A stretch of 39,336 nt of DNA from Planctomycetaceae bacterium (lineage in GTDB: Bacteria > Planctomycetota > Planctomycetia > Pirellulales > Pirellulaceae). This document shows, one piece after another, positions 15,921 to 23,563 of the stretch. Position 1 is the first letter of the stretch. Each line of letters opens with the position of its first letter. The DNA lies in assembly GCA_012959465.1 (NCBI GenBank), contig DUDC01000354.1, positions 1 to 39,336 on the forward strand, in the 5' to 3' direction. The position numbers were made by a program, and so were the translations under genes. The notes beneath the pieces are model-generated. The model made no database searches and was not told where the DNA came from. It saw only the letters and a list, made by a program, of their open reading frames with translations.

Positions 15921-17522
15921 ATGTCGGTGTTGAAGTGGTTTTGGGTTATTTCTGTTGTTGTATTCGCATCCATTGGCCTGATCGCCTCGTTTTGGCAGCC
16001 GGTCCTCTGGTCGCTGATCGTGTTTGTGCCGGTCTTTTTGACGGGTGTCTACGACTCTTGTCAGAAAAGACACGGTGTACGGAGAAATTTCCCCGTCATC
16101 GGTAACTTGCGTTATCTGTTCGAATCCATTCGCCCGGAGATTCAACAGTATTTCGTCGAATCAGACACATCAGGCCGTCCGTTTAGTCGCGAGGTTCGCA
16201 GCGTCGTCTACCAGCGGTCAAAGGGAGTTGTCGATACGAGACCGTTCGGCACGATCCAAGACTTGTATCTGGACGGTACAGAGTGGATCGCTCACTCGCT
16301 CGCCCCCATCGAACCACCAAAAGAAGAACCGCGAATTCTCATCGGTGAGGGCCGCTGTAGCAAGCCGTATGCGTCATCGATATTGAATATCTCCGCGATG
16401 AGTTTCGGATCATTGAGCAAAAGCGCCATCCTCGCCTTAAACGGTGGGGCAAAGCTGGGTGGCTTTTCGCACAATACGGGCGAAGGTGGAGTCAGTGCGT
16501 ACCACCTGCAGCTCGGTGGTGATTTGGTCTGGCAGATTGGGACGGGCTATTTTGGATGCCGAACGCCGGACGGTCGATTCGACGAAGACAACTTTAAAGC
16601 AACGGCCGAACTCGAGTCGGTAAGGATGATCGAGATTAAACTATCCCAGGGCGCGAAACCGGGACATGGGGGAATTCTTCCGTCGGGGAAGATCACTCCA
16701 GAGATCGCCGAAATTCGCGGTGTACCGATGGGAAAGGACTGTATTTCACCCCCCTCCCATTCCGCATTCGGCAGCCCGAAGGAACTGCTTCAGTTTGTAA
16801 CCCACCTCCGAGAAGTGTCGGGCGGCAAGCCGGTTGGCCTGAAGATCTGTATTGGCCGAGTGGATCAGATCATGGGTCTATGCAAGGCCATGTTGGAAAC
16901 CGGACAGATACCCGATTTCATCACGGTCGATGGTTCCGAGGGCGGTACCGGTGCCGCGCCATTGGAATTCTCAAATTCAATTGGGATGCCGCTGAGCGAG
17001 GGATTGCTATTGGTGCACAACTGCCTGATCGGCTGCGGCTTGCGCGAGAAGATCAAAATCATCGCTGGCGGTAGAATCGCGACGGGATTTAACGTCATTC
17101 AACGAATTGCCATCGCCGCTGATCTTTGCAACGCGGCTAGGTCAATGATGTTCTCCCTCGGCTGCATTCAAGCTCTCAAGTGCAACACGAACCACTGCCC
17201 AGTTGGTGTTGCCACGCAGAACCCTGACCTGGTTCGTGGACTCGATGTCACCGACAAACGGACGCGTGTCCGAAACTATCATCACAATACCGTCCACAGT
17301 GCCCTCGAGATTATGGCCGCATGCGGATTGTCACACCCGGATCAATTGAAGCCCGGGCACATTTTTCGCCGAATCAGTTCGACCGTGGTTCGTACCTATG
17401 GCGATGTCTACGACTATTCCGAAAAGGGAGATTTGATTGGCGAGAACATCAGGCCCAGATCAGGTGCCCACGCTGAGATGTTCGACCATTATTGGTCGAA
17501 CGCCAGCGCCGATCATTTTTGA
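15921..17522 (+). CDS. Membrane-anchored FMN-binding glutamate synthase family protein
   Basis: A 533-residue protein with two N-terminal membrane segments (about 5-25 and 27-45), followed by the FMN-binding (beta/alpha)8 synthase domain of glutamate synthase (PF01645). Landmarks: NISAMSFGSLSKSAILALNGGAKLGG, HNTGEGGVSAYH, the SQGAKPGHGGILP loop, SPPSHSAFGS, FITVDGSEGGTGAAPLEF and IIAGGRIATGFNVI. The cysteines C415-x5-C421-x4-C426-P match the 3Fe-4S cluster ligands of GltB. It lacks the amidotransferase domain, so it is not a standalone glutamate synthase; such proteins are common in many bacteria and their reaction is not established. AGGAGG lies 7 nt before the ATG, an unusually good Shine-Dalgarno for this window. 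Confidence 0.9.
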   Translation: MSVLKWFWVISVVVFASIGLIASFWQPVLWSLIVFVPVFLTGVYDSCQKRHGVRRNFPVIGNLRYLFESIRPEIQQYFVESDTSGRPFSREVRSVVYQRSKGVVDTRPFGTIQDLYLDGTEWIAHSLAPIEPPKEEPRILIGEGRCSKPYASSILNISAMSFGSLSKSAILALNGGAKLGGFSHNTGEGGVSAYHLQLGGDLVWQIGTGYFGCRTPDGRFDEDNFKATAELESVRMIEIKLSQGAKPGHGGILPSGKITPEIAEIRGVPMGKDCISPPSHSAFGSPKELLQFVTHLREVSGGKPVGLKICIGRVDQIMGLCKAMLETGQIPDFITVDGSEGGTGAAPLEFSNSIGMPLSEGLLLVHNCLIGCGLREKIKIIAGGRIATGFNVIQRIAIAADLCNAARSMMFSLGCIQALKCNTNHCPVGVATQNPDLVRGLDVTDKRTRVRNYHHNTVHSALEIMAACGLSHPDQLKPGHIFRRISSTVVRTYGDVYDYSEKGDLIGENIRPRSGAHAEMFDHYWSNASADHF

Positions 17523-17530
17523 GCTGAGGG

Positions 17531-17543
17531 CGTTAGCCTTGGG
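17531..17543. repeat. Degenerate CTAGCG-family repeat copy
   Basis: On the minus strand the element reads CCCAAGGCTAACGCC, one base from the CTAGCG core. It sits between convergent genes, just after the glutamate-synthase-like stop codon. The rest of the interval 17523-17777 has no convincing gene. Confidence 0.35.
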
Positions 17544-17777
17544 TTCAACACGCCATGAATCGATAGATACAAGACCCGATGCTTGCACCCAGGGCTTTCA
17601 GGGCGGCAATGCTGTTCTTACTCGAATCGATCGGCTTGATTACTTCTGCCGATTTCCTGTCCGTATCCGCGTGTAGCGGTCCGGCAACGATAGTCAACAG
17701 AAGCAAAATGCAAAGTCTCAGGGTCGTATTCTACCATGCGTCCGGCTCGACTTCGCAATACCTAAGTGGCACACCCG

Positions 17778-19133
17778 CTAATTCCACCACCAGCGTTTGG
17801 TCTTGGTCTTAGCAGCTGCGTGAAGCTGTCCGACAGGAACGCTGACCTCCGTGTTGCTCGCCACCTCCCACGAACCGACTTGCACGCCTCCAGAAGCAGT
17901 GACAATAATGCCGGCTCGCGACTTGATGAAGCTGAATTGGGGAGGCACGATTTTCGCGGCATTCCATTTTTCCACTTCGACCACGCTACTCGAGTCGTAA
18001 AGCAGGGCCAAGTCACAGCCAGCGACGTCGCGGAGTCCGTATCGTTCGATGATGGCCGCGGCAACGCACATGTCCATCAGATTGCGGAGTTTTCCGAAAA
18101 CCTTGTCCTCCGCAGAGAGTTGGTCGTAATTCGCCGTCATCAGTTCGGCCCATTTCGCGGCCGCCGGACTCGTCTTGCCAGTCGAAGTTCGCTCGCCCTC
18201 GGCGTTGAGGGTCTCATCTTCGGTCATCGTTTTGACACCCTGGCCACGGATTTTCCAGACCAAACCATCTTCGCTCTGGGCGACCGGTTCGTAGCTACAA
18301 GCAAGCCACCAACGAGGAGTCACGGTCGTTTGACGCGTTTTTTTCAACAGCGAAACGTAGCTGGGCAGATCCCGAACAGGGGAGGGTGTGAGTTCCATCG
18401 CAATGCGTTTCATACGGTAATCGGCAGCTACGAGCACGCGGGCAAAGTGGCTGTTTGCCGGAATACCCGTAAACGAAATTTGTTGTGCTCCAAACGCCTT
18501 CCGCATTTGCGGCTCGGCCAACCGTGGATTCGTGCCGGTTCGGCGAACACGTTCCAAGACCTGAGTTAGTCTGCGAATACCCTCTTTCGTCGGGTCAATC
18601 GAACAGCTAATTCCCTCGGTCCGAGCGGCTTCCACCGTTCGGAAAGCGACCAGTAGATCATCAAAACGGAGGACAGGACGGCCAGTGGTAATTCCCACCA
18701 CATTCGCCTGGTCGTCCATTGTCCAACCTTCACCTGGCCCGGCTAGCACGATATCGTTCTCTTCCGGGTAAACCAGCACATACTCGATACGTTGGAGTCC
18801 AGCCAGATAGTGCACCTCGTCCGGCAGCTGCCCGTGGTTGTTGCGATAGGCTTCTTTAACAACCGCCAACAGTCCCTTGAGAGAAATCTTCCGCATCTCC
18901 TGAGGGAGATTCAGCTCAGGCGACGCCGTTTTGAAGGTCTTTTGCAACTTCTTGAGCAGAGCGGCTTTGTCTTCCACGCTAGGCTCGCCCACAATTCCTG
19001 TTGGGTCGATCGATACACCACCCACCCGATTACCGAAATTGATACGTCCAGCGAACAGACCCAAGGGGGCCGCCATCAGCGCGGTAGCACATAACACGAC
19101 CGCTAGCTGTCGACCAAAAGGGCGAAACGACAT
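17778..19133 (-). CDS. Secreted DUF1598 domain protein
   Basis: From Met at 19133 the product has 451 residues: signal peptide (RQLAVVLCATALMAAPLGLFAG), then a DUF1598-type domain. Recognisable stretches include GITTGRPVLRFDDLLVAFR, GISCSIDPTKEGIRRLTQVL, QISFTGIPANSHFARVLVAA with DYRMKRIAMEL, and RWWLACSYEPVA. DUF1598 is a domain known from planctomycetes, with no established function. The C terminus ends in a basic/aromatic tail (KTKTKRWWWN). GAGGAG lies about 8 nt upstream of the chosen ATG; the open frame to 19208 adds a non-signal-like extension. The protein is probably periplasmic or exported. Confidence 0.82.
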   Translation of the reverse strand: MSFRPFGRQLAVVLCATALMAAPLGLFAGRINFGNRVGGVSIDPTGIVGEPSVEDKAALLKKLQKTFKTASPELNLPQEMRKISLKGLLAVVKEAYRNNHGQLPDEVHYLAGLQRIEYVLVYPEENDIVLAGPGEGWTMDDQANVVGITTGRPVLRFDDLLVAFRTVEAARTEGISCSIDPTKEGIRRLTQVLERVRRTGTNPRLAEPQMRKAFGAQQISFTGIPANSHFARVLVAADYRMKRIAMELTPSPVRDLPSYVSLLKKTRQTTVTPRWWLACSYEPVAQSEDGLVWKIRGQGVKTMTEDETLNAEGERTSTGKTSPAAAKWAELMTANYDQLSAEDKVFGKLRNLMDMCVAAAIIERYGLRDVAGCDLALLYDSSSVVEVEKWNAAKIVPPQFSFIKSRAGIIVTASGGVQVGSWEVASNTEVSVPVGQLHAAAKTKTKRWWWN

Positions 19134-19359
19134 GACCCTACTCCTCATTCCAACTTCAATGAACCTGTGTGGAAGGTTGCGCGAACCCACTAAACTCAAG
19201 ATAGACAATCCGACCCGTGGCTTTCAATAAACGATAGCGGAATGTTCCGTTTTCCCGGTTCTTCATTTCGGACTGGAGTCAGAAGAGGGGCAAGGCGTCT
19301 AGCCAATCGCCCCTATTTGCCCCACTTCGCGCCAATAGTCATTGCATGGCCGCCGCGTT

Positions 19360-19379
19360 CCGTGGGCTCGCGCCCACGG
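19360..19379. repeat. CTAGCG-family inverted repeat, perfect hairpin
   Basis: Arms CCGTGGGC (19360-19367) and GCCCACGG (19372-19379) around TCGC form a perfect 8-bp stem. Nearby sequence (19380-19460) is rich in further short GC-rich inverted matches (GGTAGCCGCTGGCGCGGCC), suggesting a cluster of repeat remnants between two minus-strand genes. Confidence 0.55.
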
Positions 19380-19464
19380 CTACATGCGGTAGCCGCTGGC
19401 GCGGCCAATCCGAGCACAATCGCGTTGCCTAGGCCGGCCCATCAAAGCCAGCGGCACGCGGTTC

Positions 19465-21633
19465 TTACTTTTGTTTCTCGCGGCTGGGTGCCGCGGCCGC
19501 CGTCATGGTGATCTCATAGGCGGCGCCGTTGAGGATCGCCGTATTCCCAGAGTACACGAAGTACTCTTTGGATTCGTGCAGTTTCGCAACGACGTTGGTG
19601 ACGCATTCGACGCCAACAAACCACCGGCCGGAAGAAAGCTGAGCGTTGATTACTTTCGCCGAACCAGGGCCCGTGGCAGCATGGGAGGCGTCGCTCTGCA
19701 TAGCGACGGAATTCCGTTTCAAGTAGAGATGAAAATCGAAACCCGGTTCTCCTTTGATCTCAATCTGAATCTGTGGCTCTTCCCGACTGACGTCAAAAGT
19801 GAAGAAATGGTATTGGCGATCGCCAATCTTCGTGAATGCCGGCTCGGCATCTGTAGTACTGCCCGTCATTTCCCGAACGATGCTGTCTTGCAACCTTCCC
19901 TTCACCTGTGGCTTTCCATTGCCCTCTAAGGCGTACAGGAAACACGCCTCGGTCAAATCGAGCCGTTCGCCGCTTGAGATTCCTTCGGGATGTGAACCAA
20001 TATTGACGACTCGTCCGGTGCTTTGACTTGCCTTGTGTGCCCAAATCGCGGCACCTCGATGCGGTTTTCTGTCGGGTGTGTCGTAGGTTGCCAGAATCTC
20101 CGTGGACTTAAGGTGCTCACCCTCAACAACCGAGAGCCAATTGCCGTTGTTGTGATAAATGTCGGCAACGTAACCATCATTGCCAAAACTCCGATATCGC
20201 AACAATGCTGAATCTGCTGGGATAAAATGACCAACTCTTTCCTTCTTGAGGCCTGTATTGAGCGTATTGAATGGAAAAATGTGCAAGTATCCCAGTCGCC
20301 GGGACTGCCGGGAGTCGGTGTTTCGTCCGCTCAAGAAGGAACCGGCACAACTGCCGCAGTAACTGCCACCGTTATTATAAAACTGCCGCAGAGCATCACG
20401 GCCGGGTCGTTCAAGTGACTTTCCATGTAACGTGGCCGAACCACCATTGACGTAGATCATCCGGAACCGAGGTTGACCATCGGGGTACAACAGCGATCCA
20501 TTAAGATCCATTTCGCTTCCCCAAATGATCTCATTTTGTCTCGCGCCATCTTTGCCGGCATAGTACTCATATGTGAGTCCGAGGGATTCGGCGGCAAATA
20601 GCCGTTTACGACTGCTCAGCCGGACTCCACCACTCATGAAGATCTCTTTGTAGAACCCGCTGGTGCGTCGAGCGACTTTTGGCGAAGGCGGCGAGGATTG
20701 CTCTACGATCTTTTTCCGACCTGCCAGATCATATTTTGCACCCTTGAAAAGTGTCTGGTACTTCTTGTGCGCCAGTGTATCTGGCTTCCAGGATTGCGGA
20801 TCATAGATAAGTACTCGCGAATTGGATTTACCGATAACTTCCAGTTCACTGCCGTTGACCACAATTGCCGTATCCGCATCGATGCCGATACCGAGCAGTG
20901 CTTTTCGGTCAATTTCCTTGTCGATCCGCATCTCGGAATCAGCGAGTATCTTGCTGAGTCCGTTCTGTCGCTTGCCAACAATCACCTCTTGGTCGATCGC
21001 ACAATTGCTGATGAACCCAAAGCCATGTTGATGATCGCCAATCAGAACACTGCTGTCTTTCTCATCGCCTCGAACAAGAAGAGAGCCTTGGATCGAAGCA
21101 GAACTACCGCCGATTACGCCGCCTCGGTTCAACACCGTCTTGAATTCGCGTTCGGTCAAAGTGCCCAAATAGGCATCGACCAAACGCCACTCCAGTCCTC
21201 CCGTGAACCAAACGGCATCAGCGTTTCGAATTGGACGGACGAATTCTTCGGTCTCGGCCGTTCGCCGATCGTGTGTGTGAACGACCGTCACGTTCTTTAG
21301 GCCCAGAGTGTCGCGAGCCAGGGACACTTGTTCATGCTTTTCGTAGTCATACTCGCCGCCGCTCGAAGCAGCTGTCGGTACGATGACAATGTTCGCCTCG
21401 TCGCCTCCAGCGAGCTCGACAAAACGTCTGAAGATGTTCTCAAGTTCGACTTCGCTGCTGCCTCCACCAACAACCACCAACGTGCCTTTTAATGGCCCCC
21501 CCGTCTCGGCCTTCGCCAAGCCGCCAACGAAACTCAAAGACAATACCGCGACGGCCGCGGTGCAAGAGATCATCATCGCACGAACATTCAAGCGGACTTG
21601 CCAATGGCTCTGATTCGTCTTCAATAAGCTCAC
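19465..21633 (-). CDS. Cyanophycinase-like (S51) / class I amidotransferase-like fusion, secreted
   Basis: A 722-residue protein of three parts after a signal peptide (residues 20-42). Residues 48-300 resemble cyanophycinase, a peptidase of family S51: LVVVGGGSS, IVIVPTAASS, VWFTGGLEWRLVDA and the nucleophile region GGVIGGSSASIQGSLL (Ser178 at the position of TSAG), with IGIDADTAIVV. Residues about 325-575 form a second flavodoxin-like domain of the glutamine-amidotransferase/BPL-N type: FMSGGVRLSS, MIYVNGGSATLHG, GGSYCGSCAGSFLSG (nucleophile elbow, Cys429) and GSHPEG (His548, Glu550). Residues 605-722 look like a PPC/C-terminal secretion domain (FTFDVSREEP, FDFHLYLKR). Cyanophycinase degrades the arginine-aspartate polymer cyanophycin; here the substrate is unproven. 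Both nucleophile triads look intact. Confidence 0.8.
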   Translation of the reverse strand: MSLLKTNQSHWQVRLNVRAMMISCTAAVAVLSLSFVGGLAKAETGGPLKGTLVVVGGGSSEVELENIFRRFVELAGGDEANIVIVPTAASSGGEYDYEKHEQVSLARDTLGLKNVTVVHTHDRRTAETEEFVRPIRNADAVWFTGGLEWRLVDAYLGTLTEREFKTVLNRGGVIGGSSASIQGSLLVRGDEKDSSVLIGDHQHGFGFISNCAIDQEVIVGKRQNGLSKILADSEMRIDKEIDRKALLGIGIDADTAIVVNGSELEVIGKSNSRVLIYDPQSWKPDTLAHKKYQTLFKGAKYDLAGRKKIVEQSSPPSPKVARRTSGFYKEIFMSGGVRLSSRKRLFAAESLGLTYEYYAGKDGARQNEIIWGSEMDLNGSLLYPDGQPRFRMIYVNGGSATLHGKSLERPGRDALRQFYNNGGSYCGSCAGSFLSGRNTDSRQSRRLGYLHIFPFNTLNTGLKKERVGHFIPADSALLRYRSFGNDGYVADIYHNNGNWLSVVEGEHLKSTEILATYDTPDRKPHRGAAIWAHKASQSTGRVVNIGSHPEGISSGERLDLTEACFLYALEGNGKPQVKGRLQDSIVREMTGSTTDAEPAFTKIGDRQYHFFTFDVSREEPQIQIEIKGEPGFDFHLYLKRNSVAMQSDASHAATGPGSAKVINAQLSSGRWFVGVECVTNVVAKLHESKEYFVYSGNTAILNGAAYEITMTAAAAPSREKQK

Positions 21634-21694
21634 GCGTGCCGTTCCCTTTTTTGTTGGTGCAGATGAATTGTCGGTTCAGCTCGTTGGGTTCGCC

Positions 21695-22771
21695 TTACTC
21701 AGCCTCCAAGGGCGCCAGCAATGTCTGCCCTGGCACTCGGACGCCACCGCGTATCTTGCCAACCTCGATCTCACCGTATCGCTCGGCGAACGCGATTGGC
21801 AATTCCCGCCCGTTGCGTGCGGATAGCCACAGTCGCAACAAGTGTCGTTTTAGGTGGGGTTCAGTATAGTCCTCATAGGATGTCCGCGAATGCAGAATCT
21901 GATGATTGTGCAGAAACTGAATGTCCCCTGGTTGGAAATCCATGTCCAGCCGAAACTCGTCACTTGCGGCTGTGGCATCGAGCATGTCCATCGCTTCGAT
22001 CTGGAGCATTGTTAGCCGCGGCACATAGTCAAAGCGTTGCGCCGCATCGATAAAGTCTCGGGCATATACGGTTGTGAGTTGTTCGGCGAAGTGATGAAAA
22101 ATGGCGATCTCGTAGGTTGCACTCTTGCCGGCCGGAATCTCCCCCTTGCGGTCGATCCGCATTGGCTGTGCAAGTACGTCGGCAAGATCCGGTCGAATAG
22201 AAGCCATTTTGTTGTACAAGGACGTTGAGCTGGCAATCGCACTTTGCCCACCAGACTTTGCCGGTTGCAAACAGAGTAGGCCCACGATGTCACAACTGTC
22301 GGTATGAAAAAGATGTCGAAAATTAGTCGCGTAGACGCGATGCTCGGGATTGGTTGGGTCTTGACCAATGTCCTTCACATGTCCTAATAAGTGCCCCGCA
22401 GCGTTCTGCGGAATGGGGTCGCCAAACCAGCCGCCGATCGCGTAGTACATGCGGGCAATCGTCTCACGATCAAACTGACGGACTGGTAGGCCACGAATCA
22501 AGATGAATCCACGACCATTCACTACGTCACGCTGGAGATCTTGAAGTCTTGGACCCAGAGACGGCAATGGCATGTCGTCGCGGGTCAGGCTGACAATAGG
22601 AACGTGACGAGATGCCTTCACGGCCTCTTCAAGCTCGTGAATGTCACTCGATTCAAGTGGCGCGATCCAGGCATCACTGTTGCGCATTTCCGCGGCCGTC
22701 CATGCATCCGGCCGGTCATAAAATCTGGTCGATCCCAATGGCATCGCCAGCTTACGATCCGTTGCCTTCAT
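21695..22771 (-). CDS. TauD/TfdA family Fe(II)/2-oxoglutarate dioxygenase
   Basis: A 358-residue double-stranded beta-helix oxygenase. The iron ligands are visible: His156 and Asp158 in FHTDSCD, and His294 in NHQILHSRTSY; the 2-oxoglutarate-binding Arg lies in KRHLLRLWL near residue 313. Other family features are GRGFILIRGLPV, IGGWFGDPIPQN and GGQSAIASS. These enzymes hydroxylate small molecules such as taurine, carnitine precursors or modified amino acids. The closest feel is the larger TauD group found in many aerobic bacteria, and I cannot name the substrate. It is cytoplasmic with no signal peptide and lies upstream of the cyanophycinase fusion on the same strand, 61 bp apart. Confidence 0.88.
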   Translation of the reverse strand: MKATDRKLAMPLGSTRFYDRPDAWTAAEMRNSDAWIAPLESSDIHELEEAVKASRHVPIVSLTRDDMPLPSLGPRLQDLQRDVVNGRGFILIRGLPVRQFDRETIARMYYAIGGWFGDPIPQNAAGHLLGHVKDIGQDPTNPEHRVYATNFRHLFHTDSCDIVGLLCLQPAKSGGQSAIASSTSLYNKMASIRPDLADVLAQPMRIDRKGEIPAGKSATYEIAIFHHFAEQLTTVYARDFIDAAQRFDYVPRLTMLQIEAMDMLDATAASDEFRLDMDFQPGDIQFLHNHQILHSRTSYEDYTEPHLKRHLLRLWLSARNGRELPIAFAERYGEIEVGKIRGGVRVPGQTLLAPLEAE

Positions 22772-22881
22772 TTTACAACACCCCGCATCGATCTAGAATT
22801 ACAATTTTTTTGTCTCGTTGGCCGGACTAGCATCGCCTTGTGCCACTGCCATGGTAGTGTTTTTAGACAGGAAACCAGCCA

Positions 22882-22896
22882 GCGGGCGCTAGCGGC
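22882..22896. repeat. CTAGCG-family repeat copy
   Basis: GCGGGCGCTAGCGGC carries the GCTAGC core with partial arms. It is located in the 280-bp divergent interval between the dioxygenase gene and the small hypothetical gene. No clear promoter pair was found in the interval. Confidence 0.35.
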
Positions 22897-23051
22897 TTTG
22901 CTATCTAGTCGACTTTTCTTGTTAACCAGTGTGTTATCTTGCCAGGTAGTTGCCAAAGCCTAATCCCCCAGCACAAGGCCGGTGGGCATTTCGGGTTTTC
23001 GCGCTGAGTACTGACACCGGTGGTAGATTTTACCCGGAAAGACCAACCAGA

Positions 23052-23408
23052 ATGGAAATCATTCTCCACGACGACCACCGCAAGGTAGTAGCCAACAGTA
23101 TCGACGAGGCGTACGAAATCGTGCAAAACTGGTACGAGAGCAGCGGAGAAATGCAGCACGGGGCGTGGCAGTATGCACTGTGCCGGACAATGGCTGAATT
23201 CCAAATCCCCAGTGATTTAGATTCCCTGTCACGATGGATCTACTTTCACACCCTCTATCTTGCCAAAGCGATCACTCACGAACTCGCCAAATTCGGAAAC
23301 ACGAATCGAGACCCGAACGTCGAGATTGAAGTGCCCAAACCGCCGGGGCCAGGAGTGTATGGATTGCGGTTAAGGGTAGGCCTTGAGAGTCTGCAGGCAG
23401 AGGAATAG
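23052..23408 (+). CDS. Hypothetical protein, small cytoplasmic
   Basis: 118 residues from the ATG at 23052 (MEIILHDDHRKVVANSIDEA), with amphipathic helices (DEAYEIVQNWYESSGE, RWIYFHTLYLAKAITHELAK) and a proline-rich turn (EVPKPPGPGVYG). No signal peptide or membrane segment, and I do not recognise a family. The frame extends to a TTG at 22950, but the added residues are low in helix content and the ATG lies at the start of ordered sequence. It precedes the first cytochrome module by 155 bp; no functional link is visible. Confidence 0.6.
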   Translation: MEIILHDDHRKVVANSIDEAYEIVQNWYESSGEMQHGAWQYALCRTMAEFQIPSDLDSLSRWIYFHTLYLAKAITHELAKFGNTNRDPNVEIEVPKPPGPGVYGLRLRVGLESLQAEE

Positions 23409-23563
23409 GCGAAGCCAGTAAACGACGTGCGGGGTGCGTGATATAATCAAGTCTTTTGTCCGAACAATCGGCAATCCTTGACGGCGCTACGCGTCTTTCG
23501 TTTTGGCAGACATCGAAATTCAACGCGCCAAGCTCGGTAAGGCATCGAAAGGAGTAAGACCTC

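Noticed and set aside
17579-17812. 77-codon + strand frame with a hydrophobic start
   Set aside because: Runs into the end of the convergent DUF1598 gene, no ribosome site, no domain.
23442-23447. Perfect TATAAT upstream of the first cytochrome gene
   Set aside because: No acceptable -35 at 16-18 bp; too weak to annotate as a promoter.
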